From NCBI GenBank assembly GCA_014338405.1, contig JTDE01021483.1, positions 1 through 64,000 of the forward strand: a stretch of 64,000 nt of DNA, given 5' to 3'. A program made the position numbers and the translations under genes. This DNA is from Paragonimus skrjabini miyazakii (lineage: Eukaryota > Platyhelminthes > Trematoda > Plagiorchiida > Troglotrematidae). Under the pieces are notes generated by a model. The model was not told where the DNA came from. It saw only the letters and a list, made by a program, of their open reading frames with translations, and ran no database searches. Below are positions 37,290 to 48,419 of this stretch, piece by piece (position 1 is the stretch's first letter; each line of letters opens with the position of its first letter).

Positions 37290-38405
37290 AAGCATACATG
37301 TTGGGATCACTTTTCTCTCCTCTGCAGGCAGGGTTGAGGGTTTATGGACAGCTGTCTCGGGCGTTCATCACTTTAAGTAGTGTTTGTCAAGGGTGTCCGA
37401 TTTCCCCCTTCTTGTTCAGTTTTGTCATGGACGAACGTATTGAGCTTAATATTGAGCTTTTTCCTGGCGCTAGATTGACGGATGTGGAGTGTGTCAATGG
37501 CGCCGTTTTACAGAGCCCCTCTACCGAAGACCTATAGACCATGCTAAACAAGGTGAGTAGCCGAGATTGGCACCTTCAAAGTGCAGAGTGTTTCTTCAGG
37601 ATCGGGGCATTCCTACTCCCACCTTCTTTGTCACCGACAATCTCCTTCGGATTTTAGATACTTTTGTAAACTTGGATAGCACTATCTCATCAGCCTTCAA
37701 TATTGCTGCTGAAACAGCAGCGAGGGTAGCAGAGAGACGAGTTACTTTTACTAGCTTGCATCATCCATGATGTCAAAAAGACGTTCAGTTGTCATTGAAC
37801 GGACGAGTATATAATGCCTGTTCACGTTATGTTTTGCTGTATGATTCGGAAACGTGACCTGTTCGCAAGGAAGATATCAACAGTCTTGCTGGGTTTGACC
37901 ATCGTTGTCTCCGCCAGTTAGCCCACATTAAATGGAGTGATTACGCGATCAGCTGGTCAAGGTAACACGTTGCACGACCTCTGATGGATGGATTGTATAC
38001 TCCGTATGCCGGGTAATTGTTTACCATTCCGGGTATTATATACCGAGATCACCAACAGTAACTGCATGGTGGTGAAAAAAAACGTGGTCACGAAACATGA
38101 AGGTCTGACTGTTCCATTGAACAAAGTTGGTAGGTATCGCCTGCCTGCCCGGGGTCCACGTGATCACTCAAATCGCTGGCTGAAAAAGCTATGAGATGGT
38201 GGTGTGTCGCCGTTACTGACATACCCGCATTCATACCACCTCTTTTCCGTAGTCTTCCTATATTAATTTTTGACCTACGTAATAATCTTTTCCTCTAAAA
38301 TGTTCTACGTCACTGTTGAGGTAAGCGGCAGCCCGAGTCAAGGTACCTTCTGGTCAGGCTGAAGACCGTTGGGATGACATTGATTATGACGAACCTGCTA
38401 CAGGT
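37290..38405 (+). mobile_element. RTE-like LINE, 5'-truncated with 3' UTR (subfamily A)
   Basis: Frames in order read 'GLRVYGQLSRAFITLSSVCQGCPISPFLFSFVMDE' (reverse-transcriptase motif B, normally 'G.RQGCP.SP.LF'), then a motif C region reading CVNG near 37490 where YADD is expected. 'APSKCRVFLQD....PTFFVTDN' follows, then a decayed 'YDSETWPVRKEDI.SLAGFDHRCLRQLAHIKW' and 'CILRMPGNCLPFRVLYTE'. The 3' UTR (38040-38405) matches the copy at 40.4 kb almost throughout, ending in a TGACATTGATTATGACG tail. The RT fingers and the endonuclease are missing, so it is a 5'-truncated dead insertion. Confidence 0.82.
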
Positions 38406-39099
38406 CAGCTATCATAATCTTTTCAACGGTACATTCAGTCATTTACTTCCATATTTCTGTTGGGTAGTTCATGGTACTGACCCAAATGAATAAGTAGATG
38501 GATGTCACGGATACAAGTAATTAAGCTAAATACAGTGATCCATTGTCACGCTAAATACAAAACATACAAAACAAAGCATACAAAACGTTTCTGGACACAG
38601 GAGTAAGTTGTGCTGACGAATTCAGATAGCCCCAGTTAAGGACAGAATCTTATGCCTTACTGCTTTTGACTTGATGCCCTTAAACCAGTGGACCGAACAG
38701 AATACTTCCATCACATTGACAAAGTGATTCGGATTTATCAGGTGCGATAGTTTGGTGATGTTGACTGACTTCGTTATTCCGCCGTTGAATCAACCTGGGT
38801 TGTATTCACGGACCGCTTCAGATAAACGTCTGGTGGTCTGACCAGCTTAAGTAATTCCGCAGGAAGCAACTCGTAGTACTTGTTGGGTGTGGTTAGTACA
38901 GATTACAAGACATAATGGATAAGGGAAACAAACAGTTGCTATAAGTTTGGAGGGAAGACGTTCAGAAGGAGAAAAGATGGCTTAAGTGACTTTTTCCTTT
39001 TAACAACGAGGTATACATTTGATGTATGTTTGATACTGTAGTTGTTGAGTCTAGAGCCAATACCTGAAACAGTTATTCAGACAACTTAGCCCAACCTAT
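38406..39099. other. intron sequence, nothing recognised
   Basis: AT-rich sequence up to the assembly gap with no motif. A short direct repeat 'ATACAAAACA/CATACAAAAC' occurs near 38560-38588. Confidence 0.4.
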
Positions 39100-39199
39100 N
39101 NNNNNNNNNNNNNNNNNNNNNNNNNNNNNNNNNNNNNNNNNNNNNNNNNNNNNNNNNNNNNNNNNNNNNNNNNNNNNNNNNNNNNNNNNNNNNNNNNNN
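39100..39199. other. assembly gap (100 N)
   Basis: Exactly 100 N, a placeholder for unknown sequence. The exon that phase requires between 35629 and 49878 could lie here. Confidence 0.99.
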
Positions 39200-40415
39200 G
39201 TGTTGAAGGTGTCTCACGTGTGGTTTTGTTGTTCCACTTTACGGAAAACTATTCTGATGCAGTATAAATCCCTTCACTCAATTCTAAACATTAAGCATCA
39301 AAAATATATGATTGAGGTCGTAACACTGTGGCCTGCATGGTTGCCTTTGATGTGGGTGCCATTGGTACGGCTACCCGTCGTTCATACGCACCCATGACAG
39401 CCCAATAATACCAACGTTGGGCTATTCGTCACACGATCTCGTATTCCTACCCCAGATACTGAGAGAGCTCTTATCTAGGTTTGGACAGCCTGACCATTTC
39501 AAGCCCACCTGTGATTTTGTTTACCACATGACCGCGAACACCTTTTCCTTTAGCGGCTGAAAATGTCATGTACAAACGATTGGGTGTCATATCGGTTGTA
39601 TGTAAATTAGTCTTGGCACGTGACACAACTATTGGTATTAGTGTCAAATGATGTTTGTATCTGGGGGTCTATGCTGTATACTTTATAATGCTGAATGTTA
39701 ATGTTTGTTGGTGAGTGCAACAGTTATATTACCGAGTTTAGTTTATGAAAGAATTGCTTTACGTTTGATTGTACAACATTTGCTGATATGAATAAACAAT
39801 TTCCAAATTGTAAGGTGTTTTCGTGTAGGCTGGTATAACCCAGAGTGACAAGCTTCCTCTGCTTTGCATATTTCCAGTACAGTAGTCTCCATTTCAGTAT
39901 TTCAATAGCAAAGAGGGGCTCTGTCATTTATCAATCATTTAACCGATTTAGATTGTTAAACATAATAGACGGTAAGAAAGGGGTCACCACCAACGTGTTT
40001 TTTGTCCATCCACTTTTCTGCTGGCAGCAAGTGGAGTTACCCGCTTTTTACTGATGTTGGAAATCTCTGGGTTACTGAGGCTCAAGGATTGCATGACTAG
40101 AGCGATGTTGACAACATTGTTACCCATGACTACAAAACTTTATCATTTAGTACGAAAAACTAGGTCGTCTTCAAATGTATCGTAGTTCAATGTCTCAAAT
40201 GTCACTAATGGTGAGCAAATATCAGGTTTATTAGCATGCATTTGGTGACAGCCATAAAACTAATTCATCTGTCCAATTTTCGAATACGAACAGTCTCAGT
40301 TGGGTAGGCTATGTTCTGAGGAGGTTAGTTAGTTGTCTACTATACTAGGACTTATCTACTGAGCAAGCGGTCGATCGATAGACAAGCAATTAGTTTGCAC
40401 ACAGGAATGACCGCA
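39200..40415. other. intron sequence, nothing recognised
   Basis: Short frames only and no repeat recognised. Confidence 0.4.
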
Positions 40416-40419
40416 GCTG

Positions 40420-41190
40420 ATGTCATCATTATAATCATCATCATAGCAGTCATCAGCCTGAGGAAAGGGTACTGTGGCTCGGGCTGCTGCTCACCTCAAT
40501 AGTGACGTGAAATATCCTAGAAGAAAACGTTACTAAGAAGATTGAAAATTAATAAAAGAAGACTAAGCGGAAGAACTAGAAATGGTACGGATACAGGTAC
40601 GCCATTGACTGCGACACATTGCTATCTCGGATAGCGTGTCTAACCAGCAGTTCGAATGACCATGAGGACCTCAGCCACGCACTTGACGCCTACCCACTTT
40701 GCTCAGCGGAACAGTCAGGCTCTTCACATTTCGTGACCGCGCTGTTGCTTGAACACCATGTGGTTTAATCTAGCTGTTGTTGGTCTCAGTATATAATGCC
40801 CTGTACGGTAAATGATCAGATAGTATACGGAGTACGTGACCTAACCATCGCAGGCTGTGCAGCGACAGTAGTTGATCAGTTGCTCGCACATCCCGAGCGT
40901 TCCGGAATATGCGCTGGCGAACGGCCGTGTTTCTCACGCGATCAATCCATCTAATGTGGGCTAACTGGCGGAGACAACGATGATCAAACAGAGCAAATCT
41001 CTCGACATCTTCGTCGCGAACAGGCCACGTTTCCAAATTATACAACCAAATGGAGCCTATACAAGCACTCCTTTCATGGACAACCGAACGTCTTTTCGAT
41101 GCCTGTAGCAAACGTAGGTGGGTCTTCACATCCTGGGTTAGATCCTTCGTGACTTACAGTCATCTGTTGGAGACTATGGAAGATTTAGGT
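40420..41190 (-). mobile_element. RTE-like LINE, 3' end fragment (subfamily A)
   Basis: The minus-strand frame 41129-40770 (119 codons, open) reads 'MKTHLRLLQASKRRSVVHERSA', then 'NLETWPVRDEDVERFALFDHRCLRQLAHIRWIDRVRN..VRQRIF' and 'LHSLRWLGHVLRILSDHLPYRALYTE', the C-terminal region of trematode RTE-like ORF2. About 350 bases of 3' UTR follow, then a tail of ATGATG-like triplets (40425-40445 on the plus strand). It is less decayed than the copy at 37.3 kb and in opposite orientation, so the two form an imperfect inverted pair about 2 kb apart. Confidence 0.82.
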
Positions 41191-41194
41191 TAGT

Positions 41195-43140
41195 CGGGTC
41201 CGGTGACGTAAATGTTGTCTTTATTTGGCCTAGATGTTTGCGAAGCTGACATGATAAATAATGCGGGGCTGTCAGTTTTACAAGAAAGTTGTCTTGCCAA
41301 TGGCTGTTTGTTATACGATAATATTAGTGCCACCCACAGCTGGATTGTTTGTCTGCAGGTTGTACGCAGTTTGATGTCGAATGTTTGTGATCAGACATTC
41401 GTGTTTCTAGCAGTTATGTTTCATCCCTTATTTCTCTGTTTCTTCCTAATTAGAGTCTACTATTTTTCCCCTTTTTAAGCCACAACATTAGTGGGTTGCA
41501 TCGATGCTCATGACGCGGACAATAAAATCAACAACAGTGATTACTATTGATACCGTTTTTATTGTCGTTTTATTACTACCTGCCTGACTACCTAGCTAGA
41601 AGAAGTCAAACGGCATAGGTTTGAGCGATATCTAGTAATCCTAGTTTAGTATTAACGCAATACCCAATTTTCAGTAGGGCTAAAGTATTCACGTTAACAC
41701 TGGTTATTGGACGGCACTCATGTTGCGTTTTGCTTGAGCATACCATTTGGTTGCTTAAATCTGACACGCTCGGATGCATTGTTTTAATCAGTGACCTCAT
41801 AAAGAAAACTTACGTTGCTGCTGAACCTTTTTCTGATTTGCCGGCGTTGTTCGTCTTTATCTCGTTCGCACCAGCTTGTATGAGAGCTATGATTGGTTGC
41901 ACGCTCTCCAATGAGAAATCCACTTCAGACCAATTAATAATGCTGACGAGGGCAACAGTGACGGTCTTTATGTTGAACCACGATGATTACTTTATGCGGA
42001 AGTAAAAGACAACTTGTTTGTTCACCTCATACGGAATTCGCAAATTGTAATACACAACACCACAGTCACAATAAGGAATTGGTTTTGTGTTTGCCGGGCA
42101 GTCGTTTTTTTTCTGAGCAAAGACACCCATTTTGCATAGTACTTCGCAAAGCGATACTCAGTGAATTATTGGGAGCAGCAAACTTACTGAGATTTTGCAG
42201 AGTACTCGAAGCTAAGCCAAGTTATACTGTTTTATCGTATCTTCGAAAATTTCGTCGATTACATATTTACCATCGACTTATCTTCATAGTTTACAAACTA
42301 GTTGCAATCTAACGCTTGTAATCAACGTGATTGACTGTAGGAATGCAACATGTCGAGTATAAGAATCTGGTCAACAACAATGACTAGGTGTGGGTGTCAG
42401 TTTTCTGCTGTACCGTTAGTCACTCACCAACCATAATAAACGGTCTACTCAAGGCCGTTCTCTTCAGCCATTGTCCAAATGAGCCAGCTGTCAACCAACT
42501 TGTCTCCTAAATTCTCTCATCAAACTGCACAAATGCTTGATATTTTTGAAATTTCATGAAGTTGTTGCCTATGCATAACCATAACACTAGGTCTATTTCC
42601 CGTATCAGGCGGAACCGAACTCCGAGAAGACTCTGAACAGTGGAAAGTGTAAGTCGGTTGATTTATTTTTGAATCGTCATAACTGCACCGTTATTTTCCA
42701 CACTTATTTTGTCTCGAACATTTTTAAAAAGTTTTCATTCACTCAGGATTGGTTAACCACACACTGGTTGCCTCATATCTTCATGTACGCCTCCCGAGTT
42801 GCGTGGTACAGATGAGTTCCTCATCAGGGATGCTTAATATTTATTGACTAATTTCAGGTGCACATTTTACTGATTTCAGGCTTACTTTTTCGTCAAAGTT
42901 AAACTTTAATTACTAAAAAAGAAACCAAAAACCCATCGCACTACTGATACTTCTCGTAAGGCACTTTACGTACCGATAACACGACATAATCCGAGATAAG
43001 ATGATTAAACAAAGTCAGTAAGACAAGTTGATTGAATCCTAATCAAACTCTCATTTTTTCTCTGACCACCTTCTCAAAATAAGCAGCTTCTTGCAATGCC
43101 CACTTTGGGACTCGGTATCTGTTATCGCTCATCAAACATG
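41195..43140. other. intron sequence, nothing recognised
   Basis: Several frames of 60-110 codons occur (for example 41730-42005 and 41983-42312, plus) but none has a motif or credible splice junctions. Confidence 0.4.
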
Positions 43141-43146
43141 CATACT

Positions 43147-43474
43147 GAGAACAAGGACATATAGGCAAACATATGTTTTCGATAAATCATCTTCAGGCCG
43201 GTACAATTATATAAGGAGTTAATAGAGTTCAAGCGCTGCACTTACTATGGCCATAAATCCACCGGATCGATGGTCAACCTGTGCAGTCAAACCAATGGAC
43301 AAGCATGACGTAACTGACCAATCAGGCGATCGCCAATTGAGTGACCAGTGACCTAGTTTCTCTGTAATAAGTCAGATCGATATCTCGATCTAACTCTATT
43401 AACTCCTTATAAAATTATACCGGCCTGAAGATGAATTATCGAAAACACATGTTCGCCTATATGTCTTTGTTCTC
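43147..43474. mobile_element. foldback/MITE-like element with 83-bp inverted repeats
   Basis: The left arm 43147-43229 and right arm 43392-43474 are reverse complements over 83 bases, with six mismatches by my count. They enclose a 162-base loop without coding capacity. The arms contain 'CATCTTCAGGCCGGTA' and 'AAGGAGTTAATAGAGTT'. Such long arms around a short non-coding core are typical of foldback or MITE-type DNA elements. No clear target-site duplication is seen and the superfamily is unknown. Confidence 0.85.
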
Positions 43475-43479
43475 ATTAT

Positions 43480-44540
43480 CGCAATGGGCATATTTGAAAC
43501 ATGTATACGTTTAATTTAAGTCTAAGTTGACATCCACTGTACTACATGAACGTTCGTTGAGTTTATTTACAAAAGAGCAGAAACAGGAGAATATTTTCGT
43601 ATGCCACAACGTTAACCTACGATTTTGATGCATAAAATGCAAATAACATCTTCCGTTTAGTTTCTGTCAATCTCGGTAGAACCCATAAGTGATGACAGGC
43701 ATATTAAAGACGTGCTTACCCTTGTACCAGGCTTTCAAGTTCCATCTAACAATGCGTTTTCAGTTCCCAGTCATTCACCGTTTATCGCTTTCTCAGCTTT
43801 ATAAGTAACAGAGCATAAACAACAATCAAACTGGTTAATTCCTATTCCACTTTCGGATGTTTCTGGCTGTTGAGCAAAAACTGAACAGTAAGATAGATTT
43901 GTTAGAATAAACAGTGATTGTAAAACCAAGACTTATAAAGCAGGTTTAAAGTAGGACTGATTTCAGTAAAATTTGGCTAATGCATTCAGGTACATGCTCA
44001 AGATTGCTCTACAGATATACGCATATGGTTGGTATCATCAATTTCCGATTAGATTGTAACAACTACCAAAGCCAAAGAATGCCTGCGCGTAACATTTACC
44101 ATAAGCGGCTTGCACTCAACCACCAGTGATTTTAATCACACACTACGTATTCAGTATAAACTTGAAGGAAGCATGTGATTGAAGCCCCGGTGTAAACCCG
44201 GCCAATGCTGGTTAGTCACCCGGTAGGCTAGTGATCTCTCAGAAAACAAATGGAGCGATTCCACTGGTGGGATCTAGACTGGTGGGAATCGTTGAAAATA
44301 TAAGACAAGAGATAGCTCAATGAGGGGATTGGAGGAGAGAGGAGAGCAAAAATTTAAATTTGGGCGGAAAACAAACGAGACATTCATCGAACAGTACATC
44401 AGTAAAGTTGAAGGACATGACGGGTAGGAAGCCACAATGATTTGAATTTCTGAAAAAAAGAGCGAATGATTTGCCAACTTCCGGTTTTTGGTTGATGCAG
44501 ACGAAAAAGTGGATATAACTAACACAGCCTACTGAAGCCT
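43480..44540. other. intron sequence, nothing recognised
   Basis: No coding or repeat signal that I can name. The segment 44168-44240 is locally richer in G+C ('AAGCCCCGGTGTAAACCCGGCC') and may be the edge of a repeat. Confidence 0.35.
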
Positions 44541-44544
44541 AACG

Positions 44545-45620
44545 TCCTTGTCGTCTCTTTGTCGACGGTGTACTGTGAGTAAGTTGACGATCTACTAATC
44601 CGAAACAGTCGGCGCAATTGCGTCCGCATTACTCGCAACGCCATATAGTCGAGTCACTACGACCTATGGCACCTATGGTCCCTTCGCATATCGCGCCCCC
44701 GCAACTGTTTCTGACTGAACCTCTGGATGCCCTTCTGAATCTTATTTTTCCAGGCCGCCCAATTCAAGGATGAGTCCTCCCAAGATCTAAAGTCGATAGA
44801 AAAACGCGGAAGACCTATTTGGATAATATCCTGGTGTCCCAGTTTTCAACCACTAGGAGTTCGCTCCTCTACCCTCAATTGTCCGTACAAAAACTGCTTT
44901 AGACTTCGTTCGTCGCCGAACCGACGGAGGTGTCCTACCTAACGAAGATGGTTGAGCAATAGCATGGCTTCAATCCCGTCCGTTTCCGATCACCGAAATA
45001 CCTCAGTGTTCAGTACCATATCCGACCACCGAATACCTAAGATGCGTCTCGGAGATTGCAAATGGAAGCGGTTCACATAACGCATATTCCGTTGGCATAT
45101 TGTCTAAGTTTCACTGCTGTACAGCGGCGTAGACAGCACCACCGAGCGGTAGACAAGCAACCTGGTGTTCATCCTCAGTCTGTGGTTCTTCCAGACGTGC
45201 TTTACAAGACGTCTAAAACCAACGCTAGCCTTCGCCACACGAACACGTGACCCGAGGTCCACGGGTTACAAGTGGCAGAAATCGGCCCAGCAGTTGACAT
45301 CGTCTCCACTGATGCGAATTTCAGACGCACGTGCATGAACAGTACCTTTGCCTGGAGAAGGGTGAAACAAAGACAGTTTCTTGCGTATGTTGGTATCCAA
45401 TCCAAACCTAGGTGCCGCGATCGCGAAAGCCGTAGCTAGTCGTTGGAATTCCTTTTCGTTATTCGCACCTAGCGCCCCATAATCTGCTAACTAAAGCGTG
45501 CGCACCGTAAAAATACGGGCGGTGAAACGCCGAATATTCAGTAGGCGTCCATCCGTCCTGTACTCGACTTCAACGCCGTCCTCCGCCGAGTCCTGGAAAG
45601 CAGTTGTTAGTATTGCAGTC
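44545..45620 (-). mobile_element. LINE reverse-transcriptase C-terminal fragment of a third family
   Basis: The minus strand, with several frame changes, reads in order: 'LADYGALGANNEKEFQRLATAFAIAAPRFGL' (motif C region, normally 'FADD.A..A..E...Q'), then 'RVAKASVGFRRL..HVWKNHRLRMNTRLLVYRSVVLSTLLYSSET', 'NRFHLQSPRRILGIRWSDMVLNTEVF', and 'LLNHLRWVGHLRRFGDERSLKQFLYGQLRVEERTPSG'. These are the conserved blocks of the widespread LINE type ending in 'RILGI.W.D...N..VL' and 'LRWAGH..RM...R..K...YGEL..G.R..GG', distinct from the RTE-like copies here. The catalytic YADD reads LADY, so it is inactive. A hammerhead SINE starts right at its upstream edge. Confidence 0.75.
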
Positions 45621-45629
45621 AAGTATAAA

Positions 45630-45880
45630 CTGCTGATGAGTAGTAGGGGATTTTGGTTTTCATACGGATTGTACATCATCCACAACTAATCGCAGTTGTC
45701 ACATTCCCATGGACTTTCTAGTCGGCCCGTTTTTGCAAAGAAGAAGCACTAGACTCGAGTTTCACCCTCATTAGAGTTCGTCAGTACTGTATATCCTTGC
45801 CACGACCACGACTAGAACTCCGAACACGCTTCCTTGAGGCAACTGTGTTGACCACTGTGTCACTGACCTCATATTAAACA
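45630..45880 (-). repeat. hammerhead-ribozyme SINE, copy H3 (complete)
   Basis: On the minus strand from about 45880 the head reads 'GAGGTCAGTGACACAGTGGTCAACACAGTTGCCTCAAG', nearly identical to copy H2. The hammerhead at 45789-45747 has CTGACGA, ACTCT-AATG-AGGGT, GAAA, CTCGAG and TC, with stem I 5'-CAGTA opposite TAGTG (one mismatch). The tail ends 'CCAAAATCCCCTACTACTCATCAG'. It abuts copy H4 head to head. Confidence 0.82.
45747..45789 (-). ncRNA. hammerhead ribozyme (in SINE copy H3)
   Basis: All core bases are present (CTGACGA, GAAA, cleavage triplet GTC). Stem II is the 5-bp ACTCT/AGGGT helix with an AATG loop, and stem III is the palindrome CTCGAG. Stem I has a single mismatch in five pairs, so activity may be reduced. 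Confidence 0.75.
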
Positions 45881-45889
45881 TGACTGTCA

Positions 45890-46125
45890 ACGCCCAACCA
45901 TATTCGCTTGTGACCAGGTTGTCCGATCGTGCGAACACGGTTGTCTGATGAAAGCGTGGCCAGAATTCTAGTTCCGGCCGTGGCAATGATACGCACTACT
46001 GATGAACTCTAATGAGAGCGAAAATCGAGTATGGTGCTTCTCTGCGAAACGAGCCGACTTGAAAGTCTATGGGAATGCGACAGTTGCAATCAATTGTGGG
46101 TGATGTTCCACATGAAATTCATTTT
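45890..46125 (+). repeat. hammerhead-ribozyme SINE, copy H4
   Basis: This copy runs on the plus strand, directly after and opposite to H3. The head is diverged ('GACCAGGTTGTCCGATCGTGCGAACACGG'), with 'CTAGTTCCGGCCGTGG' at the B-box position. The hammerhead is at 45994-46036. The tail 'CAATTGTGGGTGATGTTCCACATGAAATTC' follows and the terminal 'CTACTCAT' block is lost. Confidence 0.78.
45994..46036 (+). ncRNA. hammerhead ribozyme (in SINE copy H4)
   Basis: CACTA, CTGATGA, ACTCT-AATG-AGAGC, GAAA, ATCGAG, TA, TGGTG. The core boxes are intact and stem I pairs with one G-T wobble. The cleavage triplet is GTA and not GTC, which hammerheads tolerate less well. Stem II keeps its four inner pairs (CTCT/AGAG). 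Confidence 0.7.
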
Positions 46126-46129
46126 CTGT

Positions 46130-48172
46130 CTGTCAGCTTTTTTGATCTATTGCTTTCCTGTTATCTGAATTCATCTGTGAAGCTTAGCCGTACGCATTTT
46201 ATGCGTTGAATTGCTTCATCCTTACGAAACTTTAAGACAATTTTAAATTTTGTGTTCCATCTGTGATGATGCCAAACAGGCAGAGAAACTGACCAGTACT
46301 CTTTTGTTTCTTTCCGGAAGCACATTTCAGAAAGACCGAAAGTGGGCCGCGCAACAGATATAAAAGTTGGATAGTTAGATCCATCTCTCTGTTTATGTGA
46401 TTACATCTGATATTGCATAGCAGAAGGAAGTTGACTCATTTGTCTCAACCTACCTTAGTATCACTTCACATGTTAAGTGTTTGTTTATTTACGATTCCTA
46501 ATCCTTCTCAGTCTATCAAACCAGAATGAAAATATTTAGTTATTGGAAACATGTTGTTATTATCTAAATCCAAATGATTCAATTTGCAGTACGCACCTGA
46601 TGTGAGTTTGAACTACCCCTTCCGCCATGAACTCCTGCGTTTTCACGACTTTGTAGTCTATGTGTTCTTTAAGACAATCAGCATATAACGTTTAGGGTTA
46701 TAAGACAGCTAATTGGATATCTGAATGAGTTACATCTTAGCAAACTTCTTTCCTTCTATTCGACATCAAGGTTCCTCAGTTAATTCGTCATAGCGTGACC
46801 TGATAGAGAATCATTGTGTAGCGTGATGGTTTGTTTGGTGAATCTTTCGATCACTCATTTGTGAAAGGACTGATACACAAGTGGCATAGTTCAGTAGAAT
46901 GGCGTAGCCAGCACCTCAGTTGAATAAGTAGACAGTCTGGCATTAAGTTCTGTCTCCGTAGTTACTGTACTTATCTTCATGGGTATGGAGCAAGTTTATA
47001 ATTCACGCTACTTAGCACCCCGCGTTTTTACGGTGATCTGTTTTTAAAGCTCTGACGGATTTCAACAGCTCAACCAAAAACAAGCTAAACACGAACTGGA
47101 AGTAAGCTTATACTTGTCGCCTGTTTATACAAACCCTCACAGCGGCTATCACAAATTTGGCCTAAAGTTGATCGGTGAGAAGAAATTAAATTGGAACTCT
47201 CCAGTCTAGTGAAAGTGTTTCGAACACGAACACACTTGAGACCTAGTGAAAGACTCGAAGGGAACTGCTTCCAAGTGTTCGTTAGGAAGGCGGGATAGTA
47301 AAATGCAATAGCGATTGTTGTATGTTTTAGAAGAGCTGAGTCCGTATGTTATAGATTTTCTACAGTAACTGGGCCGTTCTTTGCTGCATCAGTCACAGCT
47401 GCATGGTTGCCCTCAAGAGGGAGTCATTGTAGAATAGTTTACAGTGCTGGTTGTTTTTTTGGCGTTCGTGAATGCTTTCACCTACGTATCCAAAGTGTAA
47501 ACCAGTGATAAGATCTTGGATAGAAACATATACTCTGCTTCGATATATTTACTTTCTCGTTTCATCGAACGTAATAATATAGTATTATTCCTGTCCATCG
47601 TTGACATATCGACAGTAATTGTTTTGAAACAGTGTCCACCAATTTACAACATTGCTTTTGTACGTCATTTGGAAGACTGTCGTGAATGACCAGATTGCGT
47701 GGAACGTCCATTGTAGCTTATCCCAGTCTGTACCACATATGTGATCAACTCCTGAACACGAGAAACAACGACAACAACAAGGTTCACACCCAACACTCGA
47801 TCTCCATTGATCGGACAGATACATAGACCTACAACTAAGGTTGTATCAGAGCTGGATGATAAACGGGAAAAAATACGCCCAATCATTTACAAACACGTCA
47901 AAGATCCTTCTTAACATTTTATATTATTGTAATAGCCTAGGTTGCAACTAAACTTATAGATTTACCCTTTATGATATGAACATCGCAAGTACGTGTACTA
48001 GTAACTTGCTTAACTTGCGAATTTTTGAATTGACTTGTTGAATCGTCTGTGACGTACGACAGATTTGAGTGTAGAAGAACTAACTCCGACTCAAGTGAAG
48101 CACATGTTATAATGATCTTGGAAACAAATTTATAAAGTCCAACATTAAAAACTTAAATTTCATTCTTTTTCA
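46130..48172. other. intron sequence, nothing recognised
   Basis: AT-rich sequence with short frames and no recognised repeat or domain. Confidence 0.4.
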
Positions 48173-48208
48173 GCCTGATAGAGTGGTTTGGAAACGTGTG
48201 ATTAATAG

Positions 48209-48411
48209 TCTGTCAATCACAAGTTTTAGATGAGTTGCGACTGTGGATGGAAAACGAAAGCAATTCACAGTTACTGGGTCTACCGGAGAGAAGATTAAGT
48301 ACCGCAAGCAAGGAGTCTGATTACTCCAGAGATGTCATTTTGGAATCGATCAATAAACCTGTCAACGAGGGGGGGCGGTCGCGTTTACTTTTATGCGATG
48401 TGATTCAGTAC
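48209..48411 (+). CDS. candidate extra exon of the CIN85-like gene (weak)
   Basis: The plus-strand frame open from 48202 encodes a Ser/Glu/Asn-rich, linker-like segment ('VLDELRLWMENESNSQLLG', then 'PERRLSTASKESDYSRDVILESINKPVNEGG'). This looks more protein-like than neighbouring frames. Possible acceptors are TAG|TC (48208), AAG|TT (48223) and TAG|AT (48229). A much better acceptor, TTTCATTCTTTTTCAG, ends at 48173 but opens a different frame that stops at 48231. A donor ACACAA|GTATAC at about 48414 would end in phase 1, as the SH3 exon at 49878 requires. No family motif is seen, so this is speculative. The given ends are approximate. Confidence 0.28.
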
Positions 48412-48419
48412 ACAAGTAT

